Assembly: GCF_016591975.1 (NCBI RefSeq)
Contig: NZ_AP024169.1
Location: forward strand, 1,598,001-1,662,000
Reading direction: 5' to 3'
Length of the DNA stretch: 64,000 nt
DNA from: Anaeromicropila herbilytica
GTDB taxonomy: Bacteria > Bacillota > Clostridia > Lachnospirales > Lachnospiraceae
In this document: positions 51,817 to 60,624 of the stretch, in pieces
Layout of the letters: each line of letters begins with the position of its first letter
Numbering within the stretch: the first letter of the stretch is position 1
Notes under the pieces: model-generated
The model's database searches: none
What the model was told of the DNA's origin: nothing
Seen by the model: only the letters and a program-made list of their open reading frames with translations
Position numbers and translations under genes: made by a program

Positions 51817-51888
51817 GCCGGACTACGCCAAAATTAATAATTATACATCAATATACACAATTTATGTAGAGAATGACTTTTGACTAGG
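51817..51888 (+). repeat. Family A MITE-like repeat copy 3, right part
   Basis: GCCGGACTACGCCAAAATTAATAATTATACATCAATATACAC continues copy 3 beyond the IS, and ends GAATGACTTTTGACTAGG, complementary to its left end GTCAAAAGTCATT at 50084-50096. Removing the IS and one duplicate gives an element of about 246 bp, matching the other copies. The remaining gap to 52035 is AT-rich and includes a small hairpin (AGGACATTTGTCCTTT). Confidence 0.85.
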
Positions 51889-52034
51889 CTTTTAATAATA
51901 CTTATTAACAAATATTATAAGTATTATTAGAAGCTTTTTTGTTGTAGTAAATAAAAAAAGGACATTTGTCCTTTTAAAAACATATACAAATAGATACAAT
52001 ATAACTATCAAAAAAAGGCCTGGAGGAATGAACT

Positions 52035-53579
52035 ATGAAAGATATATCAATGGAAAAAGTGAATCAAGTCAGAAATAATATGTTAGAAACCGTGAAAAGC
52101 CCTACCTTAACACATGAACAGAAGGTAGCTGCTATGGCGAATCATGCAGATTCTCTATTAAATGTTCTTGATTTACCTGAAGGATTACTTGAACTTATGG
52201 AAGATACAGCAGATGGAAAGTGCATTTGTGATCTGAACGAAGGGCATGCTCCATTACGACCAAGATATATTGTTCCTGATTATGAAAAGTTCATGAGAGA
52301 GGGAAGTAAATTCCTTCAATTAGATGCACCTACTGATCTACAAGAAGCATTAAGCTATTTGTTAATCTTTTACAAACATGTTCCTAGTGTAACAAATTAT
52401 CCAGTGTATTTAGGTCAGCTAGATCATTTATTAGAACCATTTATGAAGGACGTCAAAGAAGAAGATGCAAAGAAATTATTAAGACTCTTTTTAATTCAAA
52501 TTGATCGAACTGTATTAGACTCCTTTGCTCATGCAAATATTGGTCCAGAAGCTACAGTAGCAGGACGTCTGTTATTAGAAGTGGAAGCAGAGCTTAAGCA
52601 AGCAGTTCCAAATCTTACGATGAAGTATGAAGAAGGGGTAACACCAGATGATTTTGCACTTCAAGCAATTCATACTGCACTTAAATCAGCAAAACCAAGC
52701 TTTGCGAATCATAAGATGTTTGAAAGTGAGCATAAGACACCATATGTAATTGCAAGTTGCTATAACGGATTAGCTTACGCAGGTGGTGCCTATACCCTTA
52801 GTCGCTTAATCTTAGGAAATATCGCGAAGAGAGCAAAGGATATCAAAGACTTTAAAGAGAACCAACTTCCATACGTTATGGATATCATGGCTCGTTATAT
52901 GGATGAAAGAATCAAATTTATGGTCGAAGAGAGCGGATTCTTCGAGAATAATTTCCTTGCAAAAGAAGGATTTATTCATAGAGATCGTTTTACAGGAATG
53001 TTCGGTATGGTAGGACTTGCTGATTGCGTTAATATTCTACTTGAAAAAGAAGGAATCAAAGGACGTTTTGGACATGATGAGAATGCCAATGATCTTGGTG
53101 TAGAGATTATGGAATTAATTAAGAATTTCAATGACAATCATATGAATCCTTATTGTGAAGTGTCAGAAGGACATTTCTTAATGCATGCACAAGTTGGAAT
53201 CTCAGAGGATATTGATGTTACTCCAGGAACTCGTATTCCAATTGGCGAAGAACCAGAAGAATTAATAGATCACTTAATGGTATGCAATCGTTATCATCAA
53301 TATTTCCCATCAGGAACTGGTGATATCTTCCCAATCGATTCAACCGTAAATCGTAATCCAGACTTTATATTAGATATAATAAAAGGAGCATTTCGTAATA
53401 AATTACGTTATTTATCCTTCTATGAGAAAGATAGTGATGTGATTCGTATCTCTGGTTATCTTGTAAAACGTTCCGAGATGAATAAGCTAGAATCAGGTGA
53501 AAATGTATTACAAGACACCACTGCCCTAGGTCTTGGTGCAGTAAAAACTGGGCATGTTCTTGAAAGAAAGGTTCGATAA
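52035..53579 (+). CDS. yjjI: YjjI-family glycyl radical enzyme
   Basis: The 514-residue protein is a short glycyl radical enzyme of the YjjI type, distinct from pyruvate formate-lyase. The candidate active-site Cys242 lies in YVIASCYNGLAYAGG and the glycyl radical is predicted at Gly474 in VIRISGYLVKR, an RVxGY-type motif. The radical is made on Gly474 by the activase encoded next. Its substrate is not established. Length is usual for YjjI and far below the 750-850 residues of other family members. The ATG has a GGAGGA site. The stop TAA overlaps the next ATG (TAATG), which couples the two proteins. Such enzymes are oxygen-sensitive, fitting an anaerobe. Confidence 0.92.
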   Translation: MKDISMEKVNQVRNNMLETVKSPTLTHEQKVAAMANHADSLLNVLDLPEGLLELMEDTADGKCICDLNEGHAPLRPRYIVPDYEKFMREGSKFLQLDAPTDLQEALSYLLIFYKHVPSVTNYPVYLGQLDHLLEPFMKDVKEEDAKKLLRLFLIQIDRTVLDSFAHANIGPEATVAGRLLLEVEAELKQAVPNLTMKYEEGVTPDDFALQAIHTALKSAKPSFANHKMFESEHKTPYVIASCYNGLAYAGGAYTLSRLILGNIAKRAKDIKDFKENQLPYVMDIMARYMDERIKFMVEESGFFENNFLAKEGFIHRDRFTGMFGMVGLADCVNILLEKEGIKGRFGHDENANDLGVEIMELIKNFNDNHMNPYCEVSEGHFLMHAQVGISEDIDVTPGTRIPIGEEPEELIDHLMVCNRYHQYFPSGTGDIFPIDSTVNRNPDFILDIIKGAFRNKLRYLSFYEKDSDVIRISGYLVKRSEMNKLESGENVLQDTTALGLGAVKTGHVLERKVR

Positions 53580-54418
53580 TGAGAGCTGTTGTTAATAAGA
53601 TTATTCCGTTTAGTGCAGTAGATGGACCAGGAAATCGAACGGCTGTATTTCTTCAGGGTTGTAATATCGACTGTAAATACTGTCATAATCCTGAGACAAG
53701 AGGAATGTGTATTCATTGCGGGATGTGTGTGGAACAATGTCCTGTCAAAGCATTAACAATGAAAGATGGAAAAGTATCCTACAATGAAGAAAAATGTATT
53801 CATTGTGATACTTGTATTCATATATGCAACTACGATTCAAGTCCAAAGACAATGGAAATGACACCTGAGGAAGTATTTGAAAAAGTGAAGAAGCAGATGC
53901 CATTTATCAGAGGCATCACCGTATCAGGCGGTGAATGCACGTTACAACCAGAGTTTTTAGAAGAATTGTTCCGATTATGCAAATCTGTAGGTCTCATGAC
54001 CTTTATTGATACGAATGGCACGAATGATTTTAGAAAATTAGATGATTTACTTGGGGTAACAGATGGTGTGATGCTAGACATCAAAGCATATGAACTTGAA
54101 GAACATGAGGTAGTAACTAGTGCATCGAACGAGCTAGTTCTAAAAAATGCTGAATATTTGGCTTCGATTGGAAAGCTTTATGAAGTAAGAACAGTTGTAG
54201 TACCTGAATTATTTGATGCTCATGATACCGTACTTAAGACCACTAAGTTGTTAAAACCTTACCTTGCTATCAGCGATATCGGATATAAGATTATAGCATA
54301 TCGTCCGAATGGGGTTCGTAAGCAGTACGCACATTATACTGTCCCAAATCAGGAATATTTGCAAGGACTTGAGAAAATAGTCAGAGAAGAAGGTTTTGAG
54401 AAAGTAATAATCCTGTAG
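53579..54418 (+). CDS. yjjW: YjjW-family glycyl radical enzyme activase
   Basis: The 279-residue radical-SAM enzyme has the [4Fe-4S]-SAM cysteines C28, C32, C35 (CNIDCKYC). An inserted bacterial-ferredoxin domain binds two further clusters: C44, C47, C50, C54 and C73, C76, C79, C83. These are typical of glycyl radical activases beyond the pyruvate formate-lyase type. GITVSGGECTLQPEF is the SAM-binding GGE segment. It should cleave SAM to abstract the hydrogen from Gly474 of YjjI. Its start overlaps the yjjI stop by one base. Confidence 0.93.
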   Translation: MRAVVNKIIPFSAVDGPGNRTAVFLQGCNIDCKYCHNPETRGMCIHCGMCVEQCPVKALTMKDGKVSYNEEKCIHCDTCIHICNYDSSPKTMEMTPEEVFEKVKKQMPFIRGITVSGGECTLQPEFLEELFRLCKSVGLMTFIDTNGTNDFRKLDDLLGVTDGVMLDIKAYELEEHEVVTSASNELVLKNAEYLASIGKLYEVRTVVVPELFDAHDTVLKTTKLLKPYLAISDIGYKIIAYRPNGVRKQYAHYTVPNQEYLQGLEKIVREEGFEKVIIL

Positions 54419-54425
54419 TAATGAT

Positions 54426-54462
54426 GTTGGGGTCAAAAGTTTAATAAGCTTTTGACCCCAAC
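54426..54462. repeat. Perfect hairpin of family A termini (ends-only remnant)
   Basis: GTTGGGGTCAAAAG at 54426-54439 and CTTTTGACCCCAAC at 54449-54462 form a perfect 14-bp stem with a 9-base loop. Both arms match the outer ends of the family A copy at 9982 (GATGTTGGGG-ACAAA). It lies 8 bases after yjjW and may serve as terminator, but lacks a T-run. Confidence 0.55.
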
Positions 54463-54604
54463 TCATAGTAATTCTATAATTTAGTGGTGATTCGTCATTT
54501 AAGATTGCCTAGTGGCATATCGCTATGATAAAATATCTTATATTTTCTAAATATGATCGTAGGTAGAATTATGAAAATGATAAAATGATGGAGAATGATG
54601 AAAC

Positions 54605-55603
54605 ATGCAAAAAGAATGGATAGAACAATTACCAAAGGTTGATTTGCACTGTCATCTAGATGGATCTATTAGTATTGATGCAATGGAATTAATCATGAAA
54701 GATTACGCAGTCAAGATGTCTAGTGAAGAGATTAGGGCAAGGTTACAGGCATCAGAAGATTGTACGAACCTAACAGAATATCTACAGAAGTTTGATTTAC
54801 CTTTAAAGTATCTGCAATCAGAGAAGGCTTTGAGATTAGCAACCCATCAGTTGTTAAAGGATGCTGCGAATGAGAATATTCGTTATATTGAGGTACGCTT
54901 TGCTCCGATGAGTCATGTAAATGAAGGTCTTTCTTGTAAGAATGTAATCGAAAGTGTATTATCTGGATTAGAGGAAGCGAAAAAGCAATATAATATTCAA
55001 GCATCGGTTATTGTATGTGCAATGAGACATTATTCTCTTAAGAATAATATGGATATGCTAACATGTGCAAGGGAATATCTAAACGATGGGGTATGTGCCT
55101 TGGATCTAGCGGGCGATGAGATAGCTCATCCTACGAGAGAACAAAGAGAACTATTTATAAGAGCAAAAGAACTTCATATGCCATTTACGATACATTCTGG
55201 AGAGTGCGGTAACACGGAGAATATTAGAGAAGCACTTGCACTTGGAGCAAAACGAATAGGTCATGGTATTGCAATGAAACAGGATATTCAACTAATGAAA
55301 GAATGTAGAGATCAAAGAATAGGAATTGAGATGTGCCCGACAAGTAATATTCAGACGAAGGCAGTGAGGGCATGGAAGGAATATCCGCTTAATCTATATC
55401 TAGACCAAGGGTTATTAGCAACCATTAACACTGATAATCGAACAGTAAGTAATACGGATATGAATAGAGAATTATTACGAGTATCAGGGCAGTTGGAGAG
55501 TGATGAGGAAACGATGTTAAAACTATTACACAATGCTGTAGAGATATCTTTTGCTGATGATTCAATCAAGCATAATATTCTTAAGGAATTGGGAGCATTT
55601 TAA
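54605..55603 (+). CDS. add: Adenosine deaminase
   Basis: The 332-residue enzyme converts adenosine to inosine in purine salvage. The metal ligands His15 and His17 lie in DLHCHLDGS. Further motifs are IHSGECG, AKRIGHGIAM (metal/catalytic His) and CPTSNIQT, and the final Asp lies in INTDNRTVS. The length matches the family. It starts six bases before or within an open leader with GATGATGA and is followed by a Crp-type regulator gene only one base after its stop, so both are likely on one transcript. Confidence 0.93.
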   Translation: MQKEWIEQLPKVDLHCHLDGSISIDAMELIMKDYAVKMSSEEIRARLQASEDCTNLTEYLQKFDLPLKYLQSEKALRLATHQLLKDAANENIRYIEVRFAPMSHVNEGLSCKNVIESVLSGLEEAKKQYNIQASVIVCAMRHYSLKNNMDMLTCAREYLNDGVCALDLAGDEIAHPTREQRELFIRAKELHMPFTIHSGECGNTENIREALALGAKRIGHGIAMKQDIQLMKECRDQRIGIEMCPTSNIQTKAVRAWKEYPLNLYLDQGLLATINTDNRTVSNTDMNRELLRVSGQLESDEETMLKLLHNAVEISFADDSIKHNILKELGAF

Positions 55604-55604
55604 A

Positions 55605-56318
55605 ATGAATACTTTGTTCAATACCATGTTTGATGGTCTAACAGAAGATAAGAAGAATTACATGATGGAATATTTAAAGAATGCTCCCGATTGGTTTCTA
55701 GAATCTGTGCAGATCGTGAAGAAGAAAAAGAATACTATTTTTATTCACGAAGGTTCTGATGTTGAGAATATCTATATCCTAATGGATGGGATTGTTCGAG
55801 CAATGGATTATCGCATATTTGAAATTGCGTATGACTATATGTGGTTTTATCCGGTGAATGTATTTGGAAGTATGGAAATATTGCTTAAAAACTATCAATT
55901 CAAGACTACATTAATTGCGTTTACTGATTGTAGGATGCTAGTGATTCCAAGGTCTCAATTTGAAAAGTGGATACTGAATGATACCAATGCATTACAGATG
56001 GAGATGCAATCTATCTGTACTACTTTGCTTGAACAGGCAAGAAAAGAGAGAGTTTTTCTATTTCTTCAAGGAATGGATCGATTGTGCTATTTATTGGTTC
56101 AGATCTATGAGCAGACAGGTAAAAAGGAATGCGTTGTAACTCTAACTAGAAAAGAGTTATCGGATCGTACAGGCCTATGTGTCAAGACGATTAATCGTTC
56201 GGTAAGTAAGTTATTTGATAACGAATATATAGGACGCAGTGGAAATAAAATTCTAATCTCCAATGAACAGTATCAGAGGATGAAAGATTATTTAAAGCCA
56301 TTAGTGGAACAGTGCTAA
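55605..56318 (+). CDS. Crp/Fnr-family transcriptional regulator
   Basis: The 237-residue protein has an N-terminal cyclic-nucleotide-binding-type beta-roll (about 25-120: FIHEGSDVENIYILMDGIVRAMDY) and a C-terminal winged helix (about 155-225: VTLTRKELSDRTGLCVKTINRSVSKLFDNEYI). It lacks the Cys cluster of Fnr, and its binding pocket residues do not clearly match cAMP binding. It starts one base after the add stop, so translation is probably coupled. It may regulate nucleoside use, from context only. Confidence 0.85.
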   Translation: MNTLFNTMFDGLTEDKKNYMMEYLKNAPDWFLESVQIVKKKKNTIFIHEGSDVENIYILMDGIVRAMDYRIFEIAYDYMWFYPVNVFGSMEILLKNYQFKTTLIAFTDCRMLVIPRSQFEKWILNDTNALQMEMQSICTTLLEQARKERVFLFLQGMDRLCYLLVQIYEQTGKKECVVTLTRKELSDRTGLCVKTINRSVSKLFDNEYIGRSGNKILISNEQYQRMKDYLKPLVEQC

Positions 56319-56319
56319 G

Positions 56320-56385
56320 ACACTTATGTAGAAGAAACCTGGAGTGAGAATTTATATCAAGGATTCTTCCATATAAGTGTTTTTT
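56320..56385 (+). terminator. Terminator after the Crp-family gene
   Basis: CACTTAT...ATAAGTG with an inner GAAGA/TCTTC pairing forms a long hairpin with an extended loop. Six T follow. It ends the add-crp transcript. Confidence 0.65.
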
Positions 56386-56422
56386 AACTGTACAAGTTTT
56401 TATATAAATTAAAACCGATAAA

Positions 56423-56451
56423 TTGACAAAATCTATAAAATTAGTTAATAT
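56423..56451 (+). promoter_or_regulatory. Promoter of the DUF975 gene
   Basis: TTGACA at 56423-56428 and TAATAT at 56446-56451 are 17 bases apart. The leader to the ATG at 56593 would be about 135 bases. Confidence 0.6.
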
Positions 56452-56592
56452 ATGTATGTTGTTAAGAATAGGAATAAGAAGAATTATGCTATTCTATTGA
56501 ATTTACTGTAATAGAAAATGGTAAAGAATTACATAACATATTAATAATAATGTAAGTAGACATACTGTTTACAAAGGAACTAGGGGGATATT

Positions 56593-57225
56593 ATGAATAT
56601 TAAAGATTTAAGATATCAAGCTTGGCAAAAATTAAAAGAAAATTATGTGGAAGCTTTTTTTGTTACATTGATTTATTTGATCATAAATTCTATCGGTGGC
56701 TATATTGTAGAAAATGGACCTTTTATAATATCTTTGGCATTATTTATAATCTATATTCCATTGACAATTGGTGTTTACATATTTTATTTAAGATTTACCA
56801 AAGGCAATAAAGTGACAATTGATATGATGTTTGATGGATATAGAAAAAGGTTTGTCAAAGCAATTGGGCTTGGCTTTATGTTAAGGCTCTATATATTTTT
56901 GTGGAGCTTTTTATTAATTATACCAGGTATCATAAAAGCGTTAAGTTATTCTATGAGTTACTATATCTTTGATGAAAAGGAAGATCTTTCAATAAATGAA
57001 GTAATATCGTTAAGTCGTGAGATGATGAAAGGTTATGAATTAGAATTATTTTTATTAAATTTAAGCTTTTTGGGATGGGTATTATTGTGTATATTAACAT
57101 GCGGATTAGCGACATTTTGGGTTCATCCATATATTCATGTAGCAAAAAGTAACTTTTATCTGAAAGTTAAAAAGGAATATTATGATAAAGAATTAATTAG
57201 TGCCGAAGGGTATTACCAAGATTAA
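56593..57225 (+). CDS. DUF975 family membrane protein
   Basis: The 210-residue protein has five or six hydrophobic segments. It begins with the family's amphipathic start DLRYQAWQKLKENYVEAFFVTLIY. It contains FDGYRKRFVKAIGLGFMLRLYIFLWSFLLIIPGIIKALSYSMSYYIF, with the P-G-I-x-K-x-x-x-Y signature of DUF975. The function of this family is unknown, although it is common in Clostridia and Lactobacilli. GGGGGA precedes the ATG. It has its own promoter and terminator, so is monocistronic. Confidence 0.88.
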   Translation: MNIKDLRYQAWQKLKENYVEAFFVTLIYLIINSIGGYIVENGPFIISLALFIIYIPLTIGVYIFYLRFTKGNKVTIDMMFDGYRKRFVKAIGLGFMLRLYIFLWSFLLIIPGIIKALSYSMSYYIFDEKEDLSINEVISLSREMMKGYELELFLLNLSFLGWVLLCILTCGLATFWVHPYIHVAKSNFYLKVKKEYYDKELISAEGYYQD

Positions 57226-57283
57226 GCAAATATATTAAATAAAGATAAAACATCTTAGTTCACTTCAAAGAAAAATTCTATAG

Positions 57284-57325
57284 CTGATGCAATTATTCTA
57301 AAAGAGTATTTGCATCAGTTTTTTT
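57284..57325 (+). terminator. Terminator after the DUF975 gene
   Basis: A 9-bp perfect stem (CTGATGCAA against TTGCATCAG) with a 17-base loop is followed by seven T. Confidence 0.82.
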
Positions 57326-57428
57326 ATACCATATCTTAGATAGATTAATACTTTGGGGTAATGTTAATTATAGAAAAATCAAAGAAAAAAATGGCCAGTA
57401 TAATTATTAATCTATAAATTAACATTTC

Positions 57429-57481
57429 TTGATAATTTAATAAGTTTATGATATTATTCTAATATCCCCCATAGGGGGATA
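57429..57481 (+). promoter_or_regulatory. Promoter plus C5-ATA-G5 operator-like palindrome for the EamA transporter
   Basis: TTGATA (57429-57434) and TATTAT (57452-57457) are 17 bases apart. Starting about 6 bases after the -10 box is TATCCCCCATAGGGGGATA (57463-57481), a perfect palindrome that covers the expected transcription start. The GC block stands out in an AT-rich region. The form resembles operators of the CsoR/CstR repressor group, but the match is by analogy only. Confidence 0.5.
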
Positions 57482-57535
57482 CAAAAAATATATTTCATGC
57501 ATAATAAAAAGTATAATAGTTAGGAAATGAGAATA

Positions 57536-58438
57536 ATGTTATTAGATTTAAAAGGTATAATAAAAAATAAACATCATGTTGCTATATTATACGCAATTCT
57601 AGCAGCAGCATTGTATGCGGTCAGCTCACCAATATCTAAGCTCTTACTAAAAAGAATAGACCCAACCATGATGGCGGGATTTTTATATTTAGGAGCAGGA
57701 GTTGGTATGTTCCTGCTTTTTACGATAAGGAATGTATTAGTAAAGCAACGATTAGACTTAGATTTATCCAAAAAAGAACTACCATATCTGATAGGAATGG
57801 TAATTCTAGATATTGCAGCACCAATTTTTCTAATGTTTGGCCTAAAATATACGACAGCAGCAAATGTATCCCTATTAAATACTTTTGAAATCGTAGCAAC
57901 CTCTATAATAGCATTCATGCTATTCAAAGAGGTAATATCAAAGAGATTATGGATCGCCATTTTCTTTATCACCATGTCTAGCATGATACTATCTTTTGAA
58001 GATATGAGTAGTTTGTCATTTTCATTAGGATCTATATTTGTAATATTAGCATGTATCTGCTGGGGATTTGAGAATAATTATACTAGAGCATTATCAGAAA
58101 AAGAGCCATTTTTGATTGTTATAATCAAAGGACTTGGCTCTGGTTCAATCACTTTCTTGATAGGTTTATTATTGAAAGAAGAAGTTCCTCATATAAATTA
58201 TATCTTGATAATCATGCTGTTAGGATTCTTGGCATATGGGTTAAGTATCTTTTTCTATGTTCACGCACAAAGAAATTTAGGTGCTGCAAAAACAAGCGCC
58301 TATTATGCGGTAGCACCGTTTATCGGAGTGTTCTTATCTATCCTCATATTTAGAGAAATGCCAAACCTCATGTTTGTTCTCGCATTTCTTGTTATGATAA
58401 TCGGAACTTACTTAGCGTCTACTGATCAGTGTAGTTAA
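57536..58438 (+). CDS. EamA/DMT-family transporter
   Basis: The 300-residue protein has ten predicted membrane segments in two EamA repeats (AILYAILAAALYAVSSPISKLLLKRIDP at the start, and the second repeat from SLGSIFVILACICWGFENNYTRAL). The C-terminal repeat ends SAYYAVAPFIGVFLSILIFREMP. Members carry metabolites or amino acids, often outward. The substrate is unknown. The start is either 57527 or 57536; 57536 leaves a better distance from AGGA. Its last four bases overlap the end of the convergent AraC gene. Confidence 0.85.
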   Translation: MLLDLKGIIKNKHHVAILYAILAAALYAVSSPISKLLLKRIDPTMMAGFLYLGAGVGMFLLFTIRNVLVKQRLDLDLSKKELPYLIGMVILDIAAPIFLMFGLKYTTAANVSLLNTFEIVATSIIAFMLFKEVISKRLWIAIFFITMSSMILSFEDMSSLSFSLGSIFVILACICWGFENNYTRALSEKEPFLIVIIKGLGSGSITFLIGLLLKEEVPHINYILIIMLLGFLAYGLSIFFYVHAQRNLGAAKTSAYYAVAPFIGVFLSILIFREMPNLMFVLAFLVMIIGTYLASTDQCS

Positions 58439-59325
58439 TTGGAATAAGTACTTGTCGAAGAATGACTTAAGCGATATTGCTTTGGCGTTACTCCAACCTT
58501 CTTCTTAAAGATACGAATCAAATGACTGCAATCAGAGAATCCAAGTTCTTGACTGATATAATTTAAATCAAGATCTGTAAATAATAATAGATCTTTTACT
58601 TTGCTTATCTTAATAAATTCAATATAGTCCTTGCAGGATTGGCCATATAGCTCGTGAAATTTCTTAGCAAAATAGGAATAACTCATATGGCATATTGCTG
58701 CAAGGGCTTCTACTCGTAATGATTCATTCGAATGTTCATCTATATATTCCAAAATCGTATGAAATGAATCTTGATCAGAAGGTATTAATACTGCTTTATC
58801 AGTATTTAATCCGTTCCTTCTCCAGATTCGAAGAATCTCAACCAACATGGAAGAAACGAATGCTTGGAATCGTATATCATATCCATAGTCTTTTGTATGA
58901 AGTTCTTCAATACACGATAAAAAATACTCCTTTATAGGTAATCTTGATAGGGTCTCCGATGAGAAGAAAATAGGTGCAAGGGGATTACCTTCGGCACACT
59001 TAAATACTGCAGAAAGCTTTGGCGTATAATTACTAGAAATATGTAAGCTACTGATATTAAACTTTAATACCCCATATTTGAGTGGCTCTTGTGAAGCTGT
59101 ATAGATGGAATGCAATGCTTGAGGATGAAATAATATCATATCACCAGCTTCTAGAATATATTCTTCTTTATTACATTCAATGAGTGCAGTTCCTTCTAAC
59201 ATATATATAATTTCCATAAAATAATGCCAATGAGCTTTGATTGGAAAGCAATCAGTTCTAGTATCAGATATAAAAGCCTCATATGGTGAATTAAGAATAT
59301 TACTTTGTTCGAATAAATAATTCAT
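58435..59325 (-). CDS. AraC-family transcriptional regulator
   Basis: The 296-residue regulator has an N-terminal cupin (IKAHWHYFMEIIYMLEGTALIECNKEEYILEAGDMILFHPQALHSI) with the H-W-H and AGDMILFxP pattern of sugar-sensing AraC proteins. The two C-terminal helix-turn-helix motifs end LNYISQELGFSDCSHLIRIFKKKVGVTPKQYR. AAAGGA before the ATG at 59325 decides the start, since the ATG at 59343 overlaps that site. It is divergent from the GH113-like hydrolase gene, its probable target. Confidence 0.9.
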   Translation of the reverse strand: MNYLFEQSNILNSPYEAFISDTRTDCFPIKAHWHYFMEIIYMLEGTALIECNKEEYILEAGDMILFHPQALHSIYTASQEPLKYGVLKFNISSLHISSNYTPKLSAVFKCAEGNPLAPIFFSSETLSRLPIKEYFLSCIEELHTKDYGYDIRFQAFVSSMLVEILRIWRRNGLNTDKAVLIPSDQDSFHTILEYIDEHSNESLRVEALAAICHMSYSYFAKKFHELYGQSCKDYIEFIKISKVKDLLLFTDLDLNYISQELGFSDCSHLIRIFKKKVGVTPKQYRLSHSSTSTYSN

Positions 59326-59467
59326 AAGGAAAATTCCTTTCATTGGACTCGAAAATAGGTTTGTTCTATTTTTGTATAAATGTATTATAGCATAACAAAC
59401 CGTATATTGATATATTATACCTATAATATGGATTCATCCAGCAAATCACCTCATCATAACCTTGACT

Positions 59468-59566
59468 GGCAATTTACACAAAATAGAAATGGCGAATGAG
59501 AATTAGTACTTCTTATACATGTTCAATGAAGCATTCGCCATTTGTATTTTGTGTAAATTGCCTAGA
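59468..59566. repeat. Family B repeat, reduced copy
   Basis: GGCAATTTACACAAAATAGA and its complement at the right end enclose ATGGCGAATG/CATTCGCCAT and TACTTCTTATACATGTTCAATGAAGC. The last block is shared with the larger copies. The outer TTGCCCGAC ends are missing. The rest of the 59326-59626 gap carries no other clear signal. Confidence 0.65.
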
Positions 59567-59626
59567 CAAACTAAATGATAGGGACAAACCAGAGGAATCC
59601 CAGCATCAATAGAGAGGAATGAAAAT

Positions 59627-60556
59627 ATGGAATTTATAAAAGGATATACCTTTGCCCCATTTTCTAAAAAAGGTAGCTATCAAGGTGAAGAAGCATATGC
59701 AAGTTTAGAACTGTTAAAGAATAGAACGGGAATTAACTTTATTATATTAGTTCCTAACGGATTACAGGACACACCACAATCAGAGGAGATTTGTTATACT
59801 TCCAATGCCACAGTATCCGATGAAGAATTAATTGATATGATAAAATATGCAAAGAAGATTGGACTTAGGGTAGCATTAAAACCTACGGTTAATTGTAAGA
59901 ATGGAACTTGGAGAGCACATATTAACTTTTTCGATGAAGAAGTACCATGTGAACCTAAATGGAGTAAATGGTTTGTATCATATACAGATTTTCAATTACA
60001 TTATGCTAAGATTGCAGAGGAAACAGGTTGCGAGATGTTTATCGCAGGTTGTGAAATGGTTATGTCGGAACATAGGGAAGAAGAATGGCGTAATGTTATC
60101 TCTGAAATTCGAGGAGTATATCATGGACTTGTTTCTTATAACACAGATAAATATCAGGAGCATAATGTGAAATGGTGGGATGCTGTGGATGTAATATCGT
60201 CAAGTGGTTATTATCCTATATCAGATTGGGAGAAGGAACTAGATCGAATTGAGAGAGTTGTAAACCTATATAAGAAACCATTTTTCTTTGCAGAAGCAGG
60301 TTGCATGTCAGTGACTGGTTCAAAGAATGTACCGAATGACTGGTCCATTCGTGGTGATATAGATCTAGAAGGACAAGCTGAATGGTATGAGCGTATGTTT
60401 CAGACTTGTAGTAATAGGCAATGGGTATCTGGCTATGCGATATGGTCTTGGAGTATTAAATTATATCACGAAAAGAACGCTATGAAGAATGGAAGCTATG
60501 AAGTATATGGTAAACCAGCTGAGATAGTGATTAAGAAGTATTATAATGAAGAATAA
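59627..60556 (+). CDS. GH113-like glycoside hydrolase, intracellular
   Basis: The 309-residue protein has no signal peptide. The opening IKGYTFAPFSKKGSYQGEEAYASLELLKNRTG fits the GH113 TIM barrel (clan A), which includes beta-mannanases. Candidate catalytic residues are the Glu in FIAGCEMVMSEH (acid/base) and the Glu in FFFAEAGCMS near the C-terminus (nucleophile). The YAIWSWSIKLYHEKNA segment is a barrel-closing motif. It probably cuts short beta-mannosides or related oligosaccharides inside the cell. It is divergent from an AraC regulator and followed by a MATE exporter. The GH family call is from motif memory. Confidence 0.7.
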   Translation: MEFIKGYTFAPFSKKGSYQGEEAYASLELLKNRTGINFIILVPNGLQDTPQSEEICYTSNATVSDEELIDMIKYAKKIGLRVALKPTVNCKNGTWRAHINFFDEEVPCEPKWSKWFVSYTDFQLHYAKIAEETGCEMFIAGCEMVMSEHREEEWRNVISEIRGVYHGLVSYNTDKYQEHNVKWWDAVDVISSSGYYPISDWEKELDRIERVVNLYKKPFFFAEAGCMSVTGSKNVPNDWSIRGDIDLEGQAEWYERMFQTCSNRQWVSGYAIWSWSIKLYHEKNAMKNGSYEVYGKPAEIVIKKYYNEE

Positions 60557-60624
60557 TAAACACGATCACTCATCTTATTATAGTTAATAGGTTAGAGTGT
60601 TAGAAGAGAAAAAGGAGTTTATAA

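Noticed and set aside
52750..53470. Pyruvate formate-lyase assignment for the glycyl radical enzyme
   Set aside because: Length is 514 residues, there is one active-site Cys without the CC pair of pyruvate formate-lyase, and the activase is YjjW-like with two extra clusters.
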